A stretch of 64,000 nt of DNA from JAJEFO01 sp022819605 (lineage in GTDB: Bacteria > Pseudomonadota > Alphaproteobacteria > Rhodobacterales > Rhodobacteraceae): positions 4,216,001 through 4,280,000 of the forward strand of contig OZ244901.1 in the NCBI GenBank assembly GCA_965221545.1. The letters are read 5' to 3'. Positions 16,748 to 26,002 of the stretch are shown here, piece by piece (the first letter of the stretch is position 1; the number at the start of each line of letters is the position of its first letter). Below the pieces are notes generated by a model, which had not been told where the DNA came from, made no database searches, and worked only from the letters and a program-made list of their open reading frames with translations. A program made the position numbers and the translations under genes.

Positions 16748-17040
16748 CGTGGTTCTTCCTCTAGGTTGCTCGTCCGATCGGGTCCATTTGCCTTTGGCTG
16801 TGCCGAACCTCGTGCAAGACTCGAGGCTGCGTTCAGCGTGAACGGAGCCTAGGTAGATACCGGTTCGATACTGGAATTCAACCCCGCTCGAATTGTTCGA
16901 GGTGACGCACGAGTCCAGAAACCCGTTGCCGGCATTTCGTCAATGGCCGGCGAACCGCGCCGTGCATTTCTGAAATTGGAAGGCGGGCCAACCCCCGATT
17001 CAAGTGCCAGGAACGAATAGCCTTGAAACCGGTGCCGACG
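16748..17040. other. Intergenic region upstream of DUF6494
   Basis: About 290 bases holding the promoter side of the DUF6494-Mrp operon. Nothing else recognised before the mobile element at 17049. Confidence 0.4.
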
Positions 17041-17048
17041 ATCCCGTA
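17041..17048. repeat. Target-site duplication, left copy
   Basis: ATCCCGTA, identical to 17326-17333 across the MITE-like element. Confidence 0.8.
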
Positions 17049-17325
17049 GGGAATTATGTACGAAAGTCACATGGTTCGATCCCGGCATTGCGCTCACGTT
17101 GGAAACGTGGCAAGTAGACCGTGCATGAGGGCGAGGCATTGCCTTTCCGATCTCGGCAACAGAGTTTGAGGGCCACGGCCCTGCTGAACCGCCTCGCTGG
17201 AGGGGCAAACATGACGCGGCGTCCGGGATTGGCGCATCTGCACGGCGAGGAGCGTTGGCGTTGGCCACTTCGATGACCCGTGAAATCAATGCGAAGCCAC
17301 GATGTGACTTTCGTATATAATTCCC
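17049..17325. mobile_element. MITE-like non-autonomous element, 277 bp, with 8-bp target duplication
   Basis: Inverted ends of 24 bp lie at 17049-17072 and 17302-17325; they match at 23 of 24 positions (left begins GGGAATTATGTACGAAAG). They are flanked by an exact 8-bp direct repeat ATCCCGTA at 17041-17048 and 17326-17333, as expected of a target-site duplication. No transposase is inside. Ends beginning GGG with 8-bp duplications fit the IS1595 type, but the family is a guess. It lies between the divergent DUF6494 operon and the cytochrome c gene. Confidence 0.85.
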
Positions 17326-17333
17326 ATCCCGTA
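17326..17333. repeat. Target-site duplication, right copy
   Basis: ATCCCGTA, identical to 17041-17048. Confidence 0.8.
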
Positions 17334-17487
17334 TGTTCGCGTTCAGGCCATGGGGTCGCCTCTTGGTATCATGTTGCATTGGCAGTTCCGGCAAGCCAGA
17401 CAGGCCCCCAATTCCATGGGGCTGAAGTCGAATGACCCGCTTAGCGGGAAAGTTCCGCTCAACCCGAGAAGTCTTGCAAGAGGCTCC

Positions 17488-18240
17488 ATGCTGAAGAGGT
17501 CATTGACAGCTGCGTTTCTTCTCTTCGTCGGCGGCGCCAACCTTGCTTCCGCCGCCGACGACCGTCAGTTTCGTCTCTCGGTCCCCGACGTGCTGGCCGA
17601 GAGCGGATTGATGAAGTACATGTTGCCGCGTTTCACCTTGAAGACCCAGGTGCGCGTCGAGTTGGTCTCGCCCGGGGACGCGGCAGAAGTCGCGCTCGGC
17701 GACAACGGCACGCCGGTCTTTACCGGCATGGGCCAGACCTGGTCCATTGACGTCCTGGTGCCAGAGCATAAGGGGGCATCTCGGTTTGCCACGTGGATTT
17801 CGGACACGACCGGGCAAAGCGCGATTACGGGATTCAAGATCGACGGCAGTCAGCCATTCTCCTTGCCGGTCGAGGAAGAGGAGATTGCCGAAGACGAGTT
17901 CTACGAAGGTGACAAGCTGCGCGGGCAGCAGGTTTCGCGGGTCCATTGCGGCCGCTGCCACGTCACGGCCCGGGGCGACGAAGGTCTCGGCATTGGTTCG
18001 ACCCCGTCGTTTTTCGCCTTGCGCACCTTTGAAGACTGGGACGTGAGGTTCTCGAGCTTCTACGTCCTGAAGCCCCATGGTGCATTTACGCAGATCGAAG
18101 GCGTAACGGAACCCTTCCCCGAGGACCTTCCCTCTCCGATTGCACCGCTGGAACTGACCCTGGATGACATCGACGCGATCCTGGCCTACGTCGCGAGTAT
18201 CGAACCAGCGGCCCTTGGCGCGCCCTTGACGGGTCAGTGA
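17488..18240 (+). CDS. Exported c-type cytochrome associated with formate dehydrogenase
   Basis: 250 residues from ATG 17488 (MLKRSLTAAFLLFVGGANLASA), a clear Sec signal peptide with cleavage after ASA. One haem c motif, CGRCH in VHCGRCHVTARG, lies in the C-terminal half, with a candidate Met axial ligand not obvious. The first half of the mature protein is a beta-rich region (RFTLKTQVRVELVSPGD, TWSIDVLVPEH) ahead of an acidic loop (EEEEIAEDEF). It should act in the periplasm as an electron carrier. It converges with the 656-aa ferredoxin protein, overlapping it by seven bases. Island context points to electron transfer from formate oxidation. Confidence 0.8.
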   Translation: MLKRSLTAAFLLFVGGANLASAADDRQFRLSVPDVLAESGLMKYMLPRFTLKTQVRVELVSPGDAAEVALGDNGTPVFTGMGQTWSIDVLVPEHKGASRFATWISDTTGQSAITGFKIDGSQPFSLPVEEEEIAEDEFYEGDKLRGQQVSRVHCGRCHVTARGDEGLGIGSTPSFFALRTFEDWDVRFSSFYVLKPHGAFTQIEGVTEPFPEDLPSPIAPLELTLDDIDAILAYVASIEPAALGAPLTGQ

Positions 18241-20204
18241 TCGCGACGTTTCGACAGGTAGTCGTCGGTGGTGCGAATCCGCGGCCGCTCGCCTGCGGCC
18301 ATTGGGCTGTCCTCGCTCAGGAACTGGGATTTCACCCGGCAATCGTCGCACATCTGGATCATTCTCAGTGCACCCTCTCCCTGGTACATCGAGTGCGAGG
18401 AAAGTCTCTCGGTAATGCGTTCGATGGTGGACTTTGAACCGAACAGGCTGCCGCACTCAATGCAGGCGAACGGCTCCTCCTCGTTCAAGACCACCTGGGA
18501 CAATGCCTCGTCGCCAAGATTGAACCGAGGCACGAGCGCAATGGCATCTTCGGGACAGATGCTTGCGCAAAGCCCGCATTGCAGGCAGGCATCCTCTTGA
18601 AACCGCAGTTGAGGCAGGTCGGGATTGTCGCCAAGTGCGCCGGAAGGGCAAAGCGACACGCAGGAGAGGCAGAGCGTGCACGCGTCAGCATTGACCGAAA
18701 TCTCGCCATAAGGGGCATTGTTTGGCAACGGAATCGGCTCGGCAGCGTCCGGGCGCAATGCCTTCGCTGCCTGCCGGGCGATCTGCCGACGCGTCCCCAT
18801 GGGACGGATCGGCTTGGCCAGCGCGGATGGCACCTCTGAACCGAACAGCGAGTCCGACAGCGCGTCAGCGTCGGCGGTGTCGATCAAGGCCACTTTGTTG
18901 CCGGCGACCGCCTCAGTCAGGGCGATCTCATGGTCCAATACCGATCGGTCGGCCCCGGGTCCGGGCACGATGGCCACGGCGGCAAAACCGGCCGCAAGCG
19001 CGGCGAGGGCCTCTGCATGCCCGAAAGCGCCGACCGCCGGCATTTCCATCGGCACGACATCGGCCGGAAGGCCCCGGCCATGTCGTGCAGAAAGACGGAT
19101 CAGTTCAGAACCGTGCTCGTCCACGACCAGCAGCCTTGGATCGGTTCCGCCAGCGCCAAGAAAGGCCTTCGCCAGCGTCTGGATCCGAAGGAACGAATGC
19201 TCGACCGGCGGCGCATCGTACGAAATCGCGCCGGACGGGCAGAGCGAGGAGCAGGCGCCGCACCCTGCACAAACCATCGGGTCAACGGTGACGTGTTCGC
19301 CGTCGGGAGAAATTGCCCCGGTCGGACATGCGTCCAGGCAACGCGTACAACCTACCTGGCCGGCCCGCGAATGGGCGCAGAGGATCGGCTCGACACGAGC
19401 ATAGAGCGGCTTTTCGAATGTGCCGATCAGCTTTGCGGCATCGAACACCGCGTCCATGGACGCCGTTACGCTGCCCGGATCGGCACGCAGGTAGCCTTCC
19501 CGCTTTTCATGTGCGGAAAAGAGCGGGGTCTGCCCGCCGAGATCGAGAATGATGTCGCACTCCGCGTGCGCGCCGTTGCGTGGTTCGGTCCATCGCCAGT
19601 TGCCGCGCCCGCCAGGCTGAATGCGGCGGAACGCGTCGAACGACACCTTGAATTCGCCCAAGGCCCCGGACGCTTTCCTGATCCGCCCCCTGATCACGTC
19701 GAACTCTCGTTCCGGAGGCGGATCGCTGTCATCGAGCTGCAAGACCGTGACGCCGTGCGTGTCCGCAAGGCGCCGAGCGGCGTCAAACGCGACATCGCCA
19801 CTCCCGATGACCATGCAAACGCCCTCGGACACCACGTCGACGGTCTTGGTCAACGCCGCAGGCATCGTGGCCGCTGCGACCAGCGCGGCCATCTTGGGGC
19901 CGGTGTCATTGTCGTCATCCGTCCAGCCGGCCCGGTCCCGAAGGTCGAGGAATGAAGGCACCTCGGCCTCCAGCTCCTCGGCAAGCTCCTCGAAGAACCG
20001 CATTTCCTGCCCGCAGCAAATCGTGCAGCCGCCCTCCGCAATTGCCTTTGCCGCGATTTCCGCCTGCTCGGTGCAAAGCGAGGTATGGACCGGGGAGCAC
20101 TCGGCCCCGGTCGCGGCCTCGATCACCGCAGGCTGCAGTCGTTGCGATTTCGCGCAGTCGCAAAGGACCAGCTTGTTGGCCAAGGTCTTCCCCTTCCCCG
20201 ACAA
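18234..20204 (-). CDS. Multi-cluster 4Fe-4S protein (656 aa)
   Basis: 656 residues, with a Cys-rich N-terminus (LCDCAKSQ and GCTICCGQEMRFF). Two bacterial ferredoxin motifs follow in the middle (CTRCLDACPTGAI, CAGCGACSSLCPSGAI, about residues 285-320) and two near residues 510-555 (CTLCLSCVSLCPSGAL, CLQCGLCASICPEDAI). A final pair of CxxC motifs is present (CIECGSLFG, MCDDCR). The segment VCMVIGSGDVAFDAARRLADT resembles a dinucleotide-binding start, as in HdrA-like or glutamate-synthase-like proteins, though FAD motifs are incomplete. It is cytoplasmic, divergent from DUF3305. Likely an electron-transfer or assembly partner of formate dehydrogenase; the exact role is unknown. Confidence 0.8.
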   Translation of the reverse strand: MSGKGKTLANKLVLCDCAKSQRLQPAVIEAATGAECSPVHTSLCTEQAEIAAKAIAEGGCTICCGQEMRFFEELAEELEAEVPSFLDLRDRAGWTDDDNDTGPKMAALVAAATMPAALTKTVDVVSEGVCMVIGSGDVAFDAARRLADTHGVTVLQLDDSDPPPEREFDVIRGRIRKASGALGEFKVSFDAFRRIQPGGRGNWRWTEPRNGAHAECDIILDLGGQTPLFSAHEKREGYLRADPGSVTASMDAVFDAAKLIGTFEKPLYARVEPILCAHSRAGQVGCTRCLDACPTGAISPDGEHVTVDPMVCAGCGACSSLCPSGAISYDAPPVEHSFLRIQTLAKAFLGAGGTDPRLLVVDEHGSELIRLSARHGRGLPADVVPMEMPAVGAFGHAEALAALAAGFAAVAIVPGPGADRSVLDHEIALTEAVAGNKVALIDTADADALSDSLFGSEVPSALAKPIRPMGTRRQIARQAAKALRPDAAEPIPLPNNAPYGEISVNADACTLCLSCVSLCPSGALGDNPDLPQLRFQEDACLQCGLCASICPEDAIALVPRFNLGDEALSQVVLNEEEPFACIECGSLFGSKSTIERITERLSSHSMYQGEGALRMIQMCDDCRVKSQFLSEDSPMAAGERPRIRTTDDYLSKRRDH

Positions 20205-20312
20205 TCGGCCGGTGACGGACTCTCATCCTGCGGCCAGACTAGACATGTTTGGCCCTGAACGTAAACTGCGGTTGACAGGCCACTTGAGCGAACGGGAAAC
20301 ACGCGAGGGCGA

Positions 20313-20873
20313 ATGTACATCAATCCGGCGAAATACGAGGCCTTGCCCCTCGGTGTGGTTCTGCGCAGGGCACCGGGAGTGACCCGCTGGAAAAAATGGT
20401 CCTGGAAGGCGGTTGCGGTCCTGCCCGGCGCGGGAACGGCCGACTGGCGGGAAATGCGGCGGCAGGGCGACTGGGTCGAATATCATGCGGCTACCGTTTC
20501 GCTGGACCTTCACGGCGCGGAGACCGAAGCATACAAGAACGCGCTGTCCGACAGCCCGCCGAGCGTCTTCGTCGTCTTGCGCCAGGAAGAAGGCTCCGAT
20601 GGCGAACGGCCATCCGTCTTGCTGGTCACGGCATCGCCATACGAGGCACAGGACTACGCCGACAGCGGTGAGGAAATCGTCGAGAAGGTGCCGATGCCTC
20701 CGGGACTCGTCGCCTGGGTGCGGGACTTCGTCGAACAGCATCACGTCGAAGAGGAATTCGTGAAGCGCAAGCGAGACAGGAAACGCGTCGACCTGGTCGA
20801 AGACGGCATTGGCGACGTGCGCATTCAGCAGGACACCGATGTCTATCGTGCGCCGAAGAGGCGTCTGCAATGA
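20313..20873 (+). CDS. DUF3305 family protein
   Basis: 186 residues, starting MYINPAKYEALPLGVVLRRA after a GAGGGCG RBS. The core has WKKWSWKAVAVLPGA and the closing VPMPPGLVAWVRDFVEQHHVE, characteristic of DUF3305. It has no signal peptide or membrane helix. It overlaps DUF3306 by four bases (ATGA), and the two precede a TorD-like chaperone and the formate dehydrogenase subunits. DUF3305/DUF3306 pairs accompany membrane formate dehydrogenases in proteobacteria; a maturation role is presumed, not shown. Confidence 0.85.
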   Translation: MYINPAKYEALPLGVVLRRAPGVTRWKKWSWKAVAVLPGAGTADWREMRRQGDWVEYHAATVSLDLHGAETEAYKNALSDSPPSVFVVLRQEEGSDGERPSVLLVTASPYEAQDYADSGEEIVEKVPMPPGLVAWVRDFVEQHHVEEEFVKRKRDRKRVDLVEDGIGDVRIQQDTDVYRAPKRRLQ

Positions 20874-21481
20874 GCGACTTCTGGGAACGTCGGAAGGAAG
20901 CGGTACGGGCTGAAGAGGCTGCCGAGGACGAGGCGAAGATTGCCGCCGAGGAGGCAGAAGAACAGGCCAGGCTCGAGCGGATGCCAGACGAAGAAGTTCT
21001 CAGGGAACTCGAACTGCCCGATCCAGACAGCATGGCCGAGGGCGATGACTTCTCGGTCTTCCTGAAAAAGACTGTTCCGGAACGCATCCGCCTTCGTGCG
21101 CTCCGCCGCCTTTGGACGACGAACCCGGTACTCGCCAACCTCGACGGCCTCATCGAATACGGCGAGGACTTCACCGACGCGGCAACCGTCATCGAGAACC
21201 TGCAAACCGCCTACCGGGTCGGCGAAGGCATGGCCCGGCACGTCACGGCAATGGCCGAACAGTCGCAGGCGGAAAGCGAAGAGGAGGAAATTGCAGCGAA
21301 CGAATCGGAAACGGAAGAATCGCCCGATATCGACGCGGACGAAAAACCCGACAATTTGCCTCGGGAACAGATCGCCCCGGAAATCGAAAAAGATGAACAA
21401 AATTCGCGAATTGTCGCCGAAGAAGACGAAAGAAGTGGTTTCAAACCCCGCCGCATGAGCTATCATTTCGATGAAGCCTAA
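20870..21481 (+). CDS. DUF3306 family protein
   Basis: 203 residues. The N-terminal acidic coiled-coil (KEAVRAEEAAEDEAKIAAEEAEE) leads to the conserved DUF3306 core LRRLWTTNPVLANLDGLIEYGEDFTDA. The C-terminus is strongly acidic and rich in Glu, Asp and Asn, likely disordered. It is translationally coupled to DUF3305. The predicted role is a specific assembly factor for the formate dehydrogenase encoded 1 kb downstream. Confidence 0.85.
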   Translation: MSDFWERRKEAVRAEEAAEDEAKIAAEEAEEQARLERMPDEEVLRELELPDPDSMAEGDDFSVFLKKTVPERIRLRALRRLWTTNPVLANLDGLIEYGEDFTDAATVIENLQTAYRVGEGMARHVTAMAEQSQAESEEEEIAANESETEESPDIDADEKPDNLPREQIAPEIEKDEQNSRIVAEEDERSGFKPRRMSYHFDEA

Positions 21482-21509
21482 GCCGCTGAAGCGAGGGTAA
21501 CCAGTTTCA

Positions 21510-22118
21510 ATGAACGCAATGGATCGAGCCATTGAAGTCCCTGAAGAGGATCGTCTCCGCGCAGACCTCTACAATTTCCTCGGCCTGATCCTTGCTCGCC
21601 CTCCCGACCAGCTGCTTCTTGACCAGACTTCCGGATTGTCCGGCGACGCCACCGAGATCGGCCAGGCCATCGGCGCGCTGGCCACCATTGCGCGGCGCTC
21701 CAACCCCAAGAGCGTGGAATCGGAGTTCAACCGGCTGTTCATCGGTCTCGGGCGGGGCGAATTGCTGCCGTACGCCAGCTTCTACATGACGGGCTTCTTG
21801 AACGAGAAGCCGCTGGCGTCGCTGCGCGGCGACCTGGCGTTGCACGGCATTGCAAGATCGGAAAACGTGTTCGAACCGGAAGACAACATCGCGTCGCTGA
21901 TGGAAGTGATGGGTGCGCTGATCATTGGAAGGTTCGGGGCGCCGACACCGCTGGACGTGCAGCGGGACTTCTTCAACCGGCACATCGCTCCCTGGGCATG
22001 CCACTGCTTTACGGATCTTGAAGCGGCAAAGAGTTCGGTGCTGTACGCGGCAGTAGGACGGCTCGGGCGATTGTTCATGGAAATTGAGACCGAAGGGTTT
22101 CGACTCAGCGCCGCGTGA
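21510..22118 (+). CDS. TorD/DmsD-family molybdoenzyme chaperone
   Basis: 202 residues, all-helical, the usual length of this chaperone family. It begins with a helical segment (DRLRADLYNFLGLILARPPDQ), then FNRLFIGLGRGELLPYASFYMTGFLNEKPLASLR, which fits the E(x)PxYxS-type motif region of TorD proteins, and PWACHCFTDLEAAKSS. These chaperones bind the Tat leader and the apoenzyme until molybdopterin is inserted. Directly downstream are a small Tat peptide gene and the catalytic subunit with its Tat leader, the natural clients. Confidence 0.85.
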   Translation: MNAMDRAIEVPEEDRLRADLYNFLGLILARPPDQLLLDQTSGLSGDATEIGQAIGALATIARRSNPKSVESEFNRLFIGLGRGELLPYASFYMTGFLNEKPLASLRGDLALHGIARSENVFEPEDNIASLMEVMGALIIGRFGAPTPLDVQRDFFNRHIAPWACHCFTDLEAAKSSVLYAAVGRLGRLFMEIETEGFRLSAA

Positions 22119-22176
22119 GGCGCAAAGTACTGATCTGGCGAACTATCGCCACAACGAAAGGAAGGAGGACTATCAC

Positions 22177-22365
22177 ATGACCGACAAACCCGAAGAGGGT
22201 ACCAGCCGTCGGGATTTCCTGAAAATGGCGGGGACGGGCGCACCGGTTGCGGCCGTTGTCATCGCCTCGGGAACGTCGGCGGAAGCGGCCCAGCCTGACC
22301 TGTCGTCAGACAGGCTTCAGGACACGGCGCATACCCGCGCTTACTACGACAGCGCCCGGTTCTAG
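22177..22365 (+). CDS. Small Tat-signal protein of the formate dehydrogenase operon (FdhX-like)
   Basis: 62 residues from ATG 22177, preceded by the strong RBS GGAAGGAGG. A twin-arginine motif SRRDFLKM is followed by a hydrophobic stretch (APVAAVVIASGTSAEA) and only about 25 more residues, ending YYDSARF. The short form agrees with the formate-dehydrogenase-region Tat-target family. It may be exported alone or with the catalytic subunit; function unknown. The in-frame extension upstream to 22084 has no RBS and overlaps torD. Confidence 0.85.
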   Translation: MTDKPEEGTSRRDFLKMAGTGAPVAAVVIASGTSAEAAQPDLSSDRLQDTAHTRAYYDSARF

Positions 22366-22480
22366 GACCGGACCCTGCCGCCACTGCCCGGCCTCGGTTG
22401 CGTGACGCCCACTGGCCGGCGCATACGGAAACAACCCAGCACGCATGCGGGACTGCCCGCAGCAAGCAAGGGAGAATGAC

Positions 22481-25375
22481 ATGCTAAGGAAAAAGACCAA
22501 CGGGGTTGCGCGACGCTCCCAGCGGACTGGCATCCTGAACCAAGTCGCCGAGACATTCATTGACCGGCGCACTTTCCTCAGAAATTCAGGTCTCGCGATC
22601 GGCGGACTGACGGCAATCGCTGCCACCGGCGGCTCGGTCACGAAGGCCGAAGCTGCGACCGGCACCGGCGCGGTCGAGCTGCGCAAGTCCGTTTGCACGC
22701 ACTGCTCGGTCGGCTGCTCGGTCATCGCCGAAGTGCAGAACGGCGTCTGGACCGGCCAGGAGCCGGGATGGGACAGCCCGTTCAATCTCGGTGCCCACTG
22801 CGCCAAGGGCGCGGCGGTCCGCGAACACGCCAACGGCGAGCGGCGGCTGAAGTACCCGATGAAGAAGGAGAACGGCGAGTGGGTTCGCATCTCCTGGGAA
22901 CAGGCCATCAACGAGATTGGCGATGGCATGATGAAGATCCGGGGCGAAAGCGGACCGGACAGCGTCTACTGGCTGGGATCGGCCAAGCACAACAACGAGC
23001 AGGCCTACCTGTTCCGCAAGTTCGCCGCCTACTGGGGCACGAACAACGTCGACCACCAGGCGCGGATCTGCCATTCCACGACGGTTGCAGGTGTTGCGAA
23101 CACATGGGGCTACGGCGCCATGACCAACAGCTACAACGACATCCACAACTCCAGGGCGATCTTCCTGATCGGCGGCAACCCTGCCGAAGCGCACCCGGTT
23201 TCGCTCCTGCACGTCCTCAGGGCGAAGGAGCAGAACAACGCGCCCCTGATCGTCTGCGATCCGCGCTTTACGCGCACCGCGGCCCATGCTGACGAATACG
23301 TCCGCTTCCGGCCCGGCACGGACGTTCCCCTGATTTGGGGCATCCTCTGGCACATCTTCGAAAACGGATGGGAGGACACGGAGTTCATCCGGACCCGGGT
23401 CTGGGGAATGGACCAGATTCGGGAAGAAGTGGCCAAGTGGACGCCCGAGGAAGTCGAGCGCGTCACCGGCACTCCAGGTTCGCAGCTTCGCCGCGTGGCC
23501 TTCACGATGGCCAACAACCGGCCGGGTACCGTGATCTGGTGCATGGGCGGCACCCAGCACACCAACGGCAACAACAACACGCGGGCCTACTGCGTGCTGC
23601 AGCTTGCCCTTGGAAATATGGGCACCACGGGCGGCGGCACCAACATCTTCCGCGGCCACGACAACGTGCAGGGCGCCACCGACCTCGGCGTGCTTTCCCA
23701 CACGCTCCCGGGCTACTACGGCCTGTCGGCCGGATCCTGGGCGCACTGGGCGCGGGTTTGGGGCGAGGATCTTGACTGGCTCAAGAACCAGTTCGCCACT
23801 GTCAAGGGAGCGGACGGCAAGGACAAGAACCTGATGAACCTGACCGGCATCCCGGTCAGCCGCTGGATCGACGGCGTTCTTGAAGACCCGGACAACACGG
23901 ACAACCCCGACAGGGTTCGCGCCATGGTGCTTTGGGGTCATGCTCCGAATTCCCAGACGCGGATGAAGGAGATGAAGACCGCGATGGAGATGCTGGACAT
24001 GCTGGTCGTCATCGACCCGTATCCAACCGTTTCCGCCGTGCTTCACGACCGGACCGACGGGGTTTACCTGCTGCCCGCGTGCACGCAGTTCGAAACCCAC
24101 GGCTCGGTCACCGCCTCGAACCGGTCGCTCCAGTGGCGCGAAAAGGTTGTCGACCCGATCTTCGAATCCAAGTCGGATCAGGAGATCATCGGCCTCTTTG
24201 CCCAGAAGTTCGGCTGGCACGACCGCTTCTTCCGCAACATCGCGATCGAAGCGGACGGCGTGACCCCGAGCATCGAGGACACGACCCGCGAGTTCAACTC
24301 CGGAATGTGGACGGTCGGCTACACTGGCCAAAGCCCGGAGCGGATCAAGCTCCACATGGCCAACCAGCACACGTTCGACAAGACGACGCTCAGGGCCGTG
24401 GGCGGACCGGCTGACGGGGACTTCTACGGAATGCCTTGGCCTTGCTGGGGCACTGCCGAGATGAACCATCCTGGCACGCCGAACCTCTACGACATGTCCA
24501 GGCCGGTCGCCGACGGCGGCTTGTGCTTCCGTGCCCGCTTCGGCGTCGAACGGGACGGCGACAACCTGCTGGCCGAGGGCGTGTTCAATCCGGGTTCGGA
24601 AATCCAGGACGGCTATCCCGAGTTCACCATGCAGATGCTGATGGACCTGGGCTGGGACGGCGACCTGACAGCCGAGGAACGTGCCGCCATTGACGCGGTG
24701 GCAGGTCCCAAGACCAACTGGAAAACCGACCTCTCCGGCGGAATCCAGCGGGTCGCCATCAAGCACGGCTGCGCGCCCTTCGGGAACGCGAAAGCCCGTG
24801 CGGTTGTCTGGACCTTCCCGGATCCGGTGCCGTTGCACCGCGAGCCGCTCTACACGAACCGGCGGGATCTCGTGGCGGACTATCCGACCTACGAGGACCG
24901 CAAGTTCTATCGCCTTCCGACGATGTACGCGTCGATCCAGAAGAACGACTTCTCCAAGGAGTACCCGTTGATCCTGACTTCGGGTCGTCTGGTCGAATAC
25001 GAAGGCGGCGGCGACGAGAGCCGGTCCAACCCGTGGCTCGCCGAACTGCAGCAGGACATGTTCGTCGAGATCAACCCGAGGGACGCCAACAACCTAGGCG
25101 TTCGCGACGGTGCGCAGGTCTGGCTGGAAGGCGCAGAAGGCGCAAGGGTCAAGGTGATGGCCATGGTCACAAGGAGGGTGGGCGAAGGCGTGGTCTTCAT
25201 GCCCTTCCACTTCGGCGGCCAATTCGAAGGCGAGGACCAGCGCGGCAAGTACCCGGAAGGGGCCGACCCCTTCGTACTGGGCGAAAGCAGCAACACCGCG
25301 CAGACCTACGGCTATGATTCGGTAACTCAGATGCAGGAGACCAAGTGCACTCTCTGCAAGATCTGGTCAGCGTAA
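22481..25375 (+). CDS. fdhA: Formate dehydrogenase alpha (catalytic) subunit, Mo/W-bisMGD, cysteine type
   Basis: 964 residues from ATG 22481 (RBS GGGAGA). A Tat leader with DRRTFLRNSG lies around residues 28-37. The first 4Fe-4S cluster is bound by Cys72, Cys75, Cys79 and Cys107 (VCTHCSVGCS, GAHCAKG). The catalytic ligand to molybdenum/tungsten is Cys197 in ARICHSTTVAG, where E. coli FdnG/FdoG have selenocysteine, so no UGA recoding is needed. Downstream are the MGD-binding segments (IFLIGGNPAEAHPVS, MGTTGGGTNIFRGHDNVQGATD) and the C-terminal molybdopterin dinucleotide domain. It oxidises formate to CO2 in the periplasm and passes electrons to FdhB, encoded 14 bases downstream. Confidence 0.95.
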   Translation: MLRKKTNGVARRSQRTGILNQVAETFIDRRTFLRNSGLAIGGLTAIAATGGSVTKAEAATGTGAVELRKSVCTHCSVGCSVIAEVQNGVWTGQEPGWDSPFNLGAHCAKGAAVREHANGERRLKYPMKKENGEWVRISWEQAINEIGDGMMKIRGESGPDSVYWLGSAKHNNEQAYLFRKFAAYWGTNNVDHQARICHSTTVAGVANTWGYGAMTNSYNDIHNSRAIFLIGGNPAEAHPVSLLHVLRAKEQNNAPLIVCDPRFTRTAAHADEYVRFRPGTDVPLIWGILWHIFENGWEDTEFIRTRVWGMDQIREEVAKWTPEEVERVTGTPGSQLRRVAFTMANNRPGTVIWCMGGTQHTNGNNNTRAYCVLQLALGNMGTTGGGTNIFRGHDNVQGATDLGVLSHTLPGYYGLSAGSWAHWARVWGEDLDWLKNQFATVKGADGKDKNLMNLTGIPVSRWIDGVLEDPDNTDNPDRVRAMVLWGHAPNSQTRMKEMKTAMEMLDMLVVIDPYPTVSAVLHDRTDGVYLLPACTQFETHGSVTASNRSLQWREKVVDPIFESKSDQEIIGLFAQKFGWHDRFFRNIAIEADGVTPSIEDTTREFNSGMWTVGYTGQSPERIKLHMANQHTFDKTTLRAVGGPADGDFYGMPWPCWGTAEMNHPGTPNLYDMSRPVADGGLCFRARFGVERDGDNLLAEGVFNPGSEIQDGYPEFTMQMLMDLGWDGDLTAEERAAIDAVAGPKTNWKTDLSGGIQRVAIKHGCAPFGNAKARAVVWTFPDPVPLHREPLYTNRRDLVADYPTYEDRKFYRLPTMYASIQKNDFSKEYPLILTSGRLVEYEGGGDESRSNPWLAELQQDMFVEINPRDANNLGVRDGAQVWLEGAEGARVKVMAMVTRRVGEGVVFMPFHFGGQFEGEDQRGKYPEGADPFVLGESSNTAQTYGYDSVTQMQETKCTLCKIWSA

Positions 25376-25389
25376 GGAGGAAATGAGAC

Positions 25390-25986
25390 ATGGGAGCTAG
25401 AGCAAAGTTTCTCTGCGACGCCGAGCGCTGCATCGAGTGCAACGCCTGCGTCACGGCCTGCAAGAACGAGCACGAAGTGCCTTGGGGCATCAACCGCCGT
25501 CGGGTGGTGACGATCCAGGACGGCACGCCGGGTGAAAGGTCGATCTCGGTTGCCTGCATGCACTGCTCGGATGCGCCCTGCATGGCGGTGTGTCCGGTCG
25601 ATTGCTTCTATCAGAATGAAGAAGGGATCGTCCTGCACTCCAAGGACCTCTGCATCGGGTGCGGTTACTGCTTCTACGCCTGTCCCTTCGGTGCGCCGCA
25701 GTTCCCGCAAGCAGGGAACTTCGGCAGCCGCGGCAAGATGGACAAGTGCACCTTCTGCGCTGGTGGACCGGAGGAAACTCACTCGACAGCCGAATTCGCC
25801 AAGTATGGCCGCAACCGGATTGCAGAAGGCAAGCTGCCGCTCTGTGCCGAGATGTGCGCCACCAAGGCCCTTCTGGCGGGTGACGGAGATGTCGTCTCGG
25901 CCATTTACCGCGAACGCGTGGTGTCCCGCGGCTTCGGCTCGGGCGCCTGGGGCTGGGGCACGGCATACGAAGCAAAGGGCGGCTGA
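25390..25986 (+). CDS. fdhB: Formate dehydrogenase beta subunit, four-cluster ferredoxin
   Basis: 198 residues. Four cysteine groups for 4Fe-4S clusters are visible: CIECNACVTACKNEH, CMHCSDAPCMAVCPVDC, CIGCGYCFYACPFG, and CTFC with CAEMCATKALL. This is the short Fdh3B-like form without the C-terminal membrane anchor of E. coli FdnH. It carries electrons from the catalytic subunit to the cytochrome b subunit. It has no signal, so it should be exported with the alpha subunit by Tat. An SD AGGAGGAAATG sits in the 14-base gap after fdhA. Confidence 0.95.
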   Translation: MGARAKFLCDAERCIECNACVTACKNEHEVPWGINRRRVVTIQDGTPGERSISVACMHCSDAPCMAVCPVDCFYQNEEGIVLHSKDLCIGCGYCFYACPFGAPQFPQAGNFGSRGKMDKCTFCAGGPEETHSTAEFAKYGRNRIAEGKLPLCAEMCATKALLAGDGDVVSAIYRERVVSRGFGSGAWGWGTAYEAKGG

Positions 25987-26002
25987 AGCCGTTCACTTAC
26001 GG

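Noticed and set aside
17072..17090. GGTTCGATCCC inside the MITE looked like a tRNA T-loop
   Set aside because: No acceptor, D-arm or anticodon arm can be built around it.
22481..25375. Possible selenocysteine in formate dehydrogenase
   Set aside because: The catalytic position is a normal Cys codon (residue 197) and there is no in-frame UGA.
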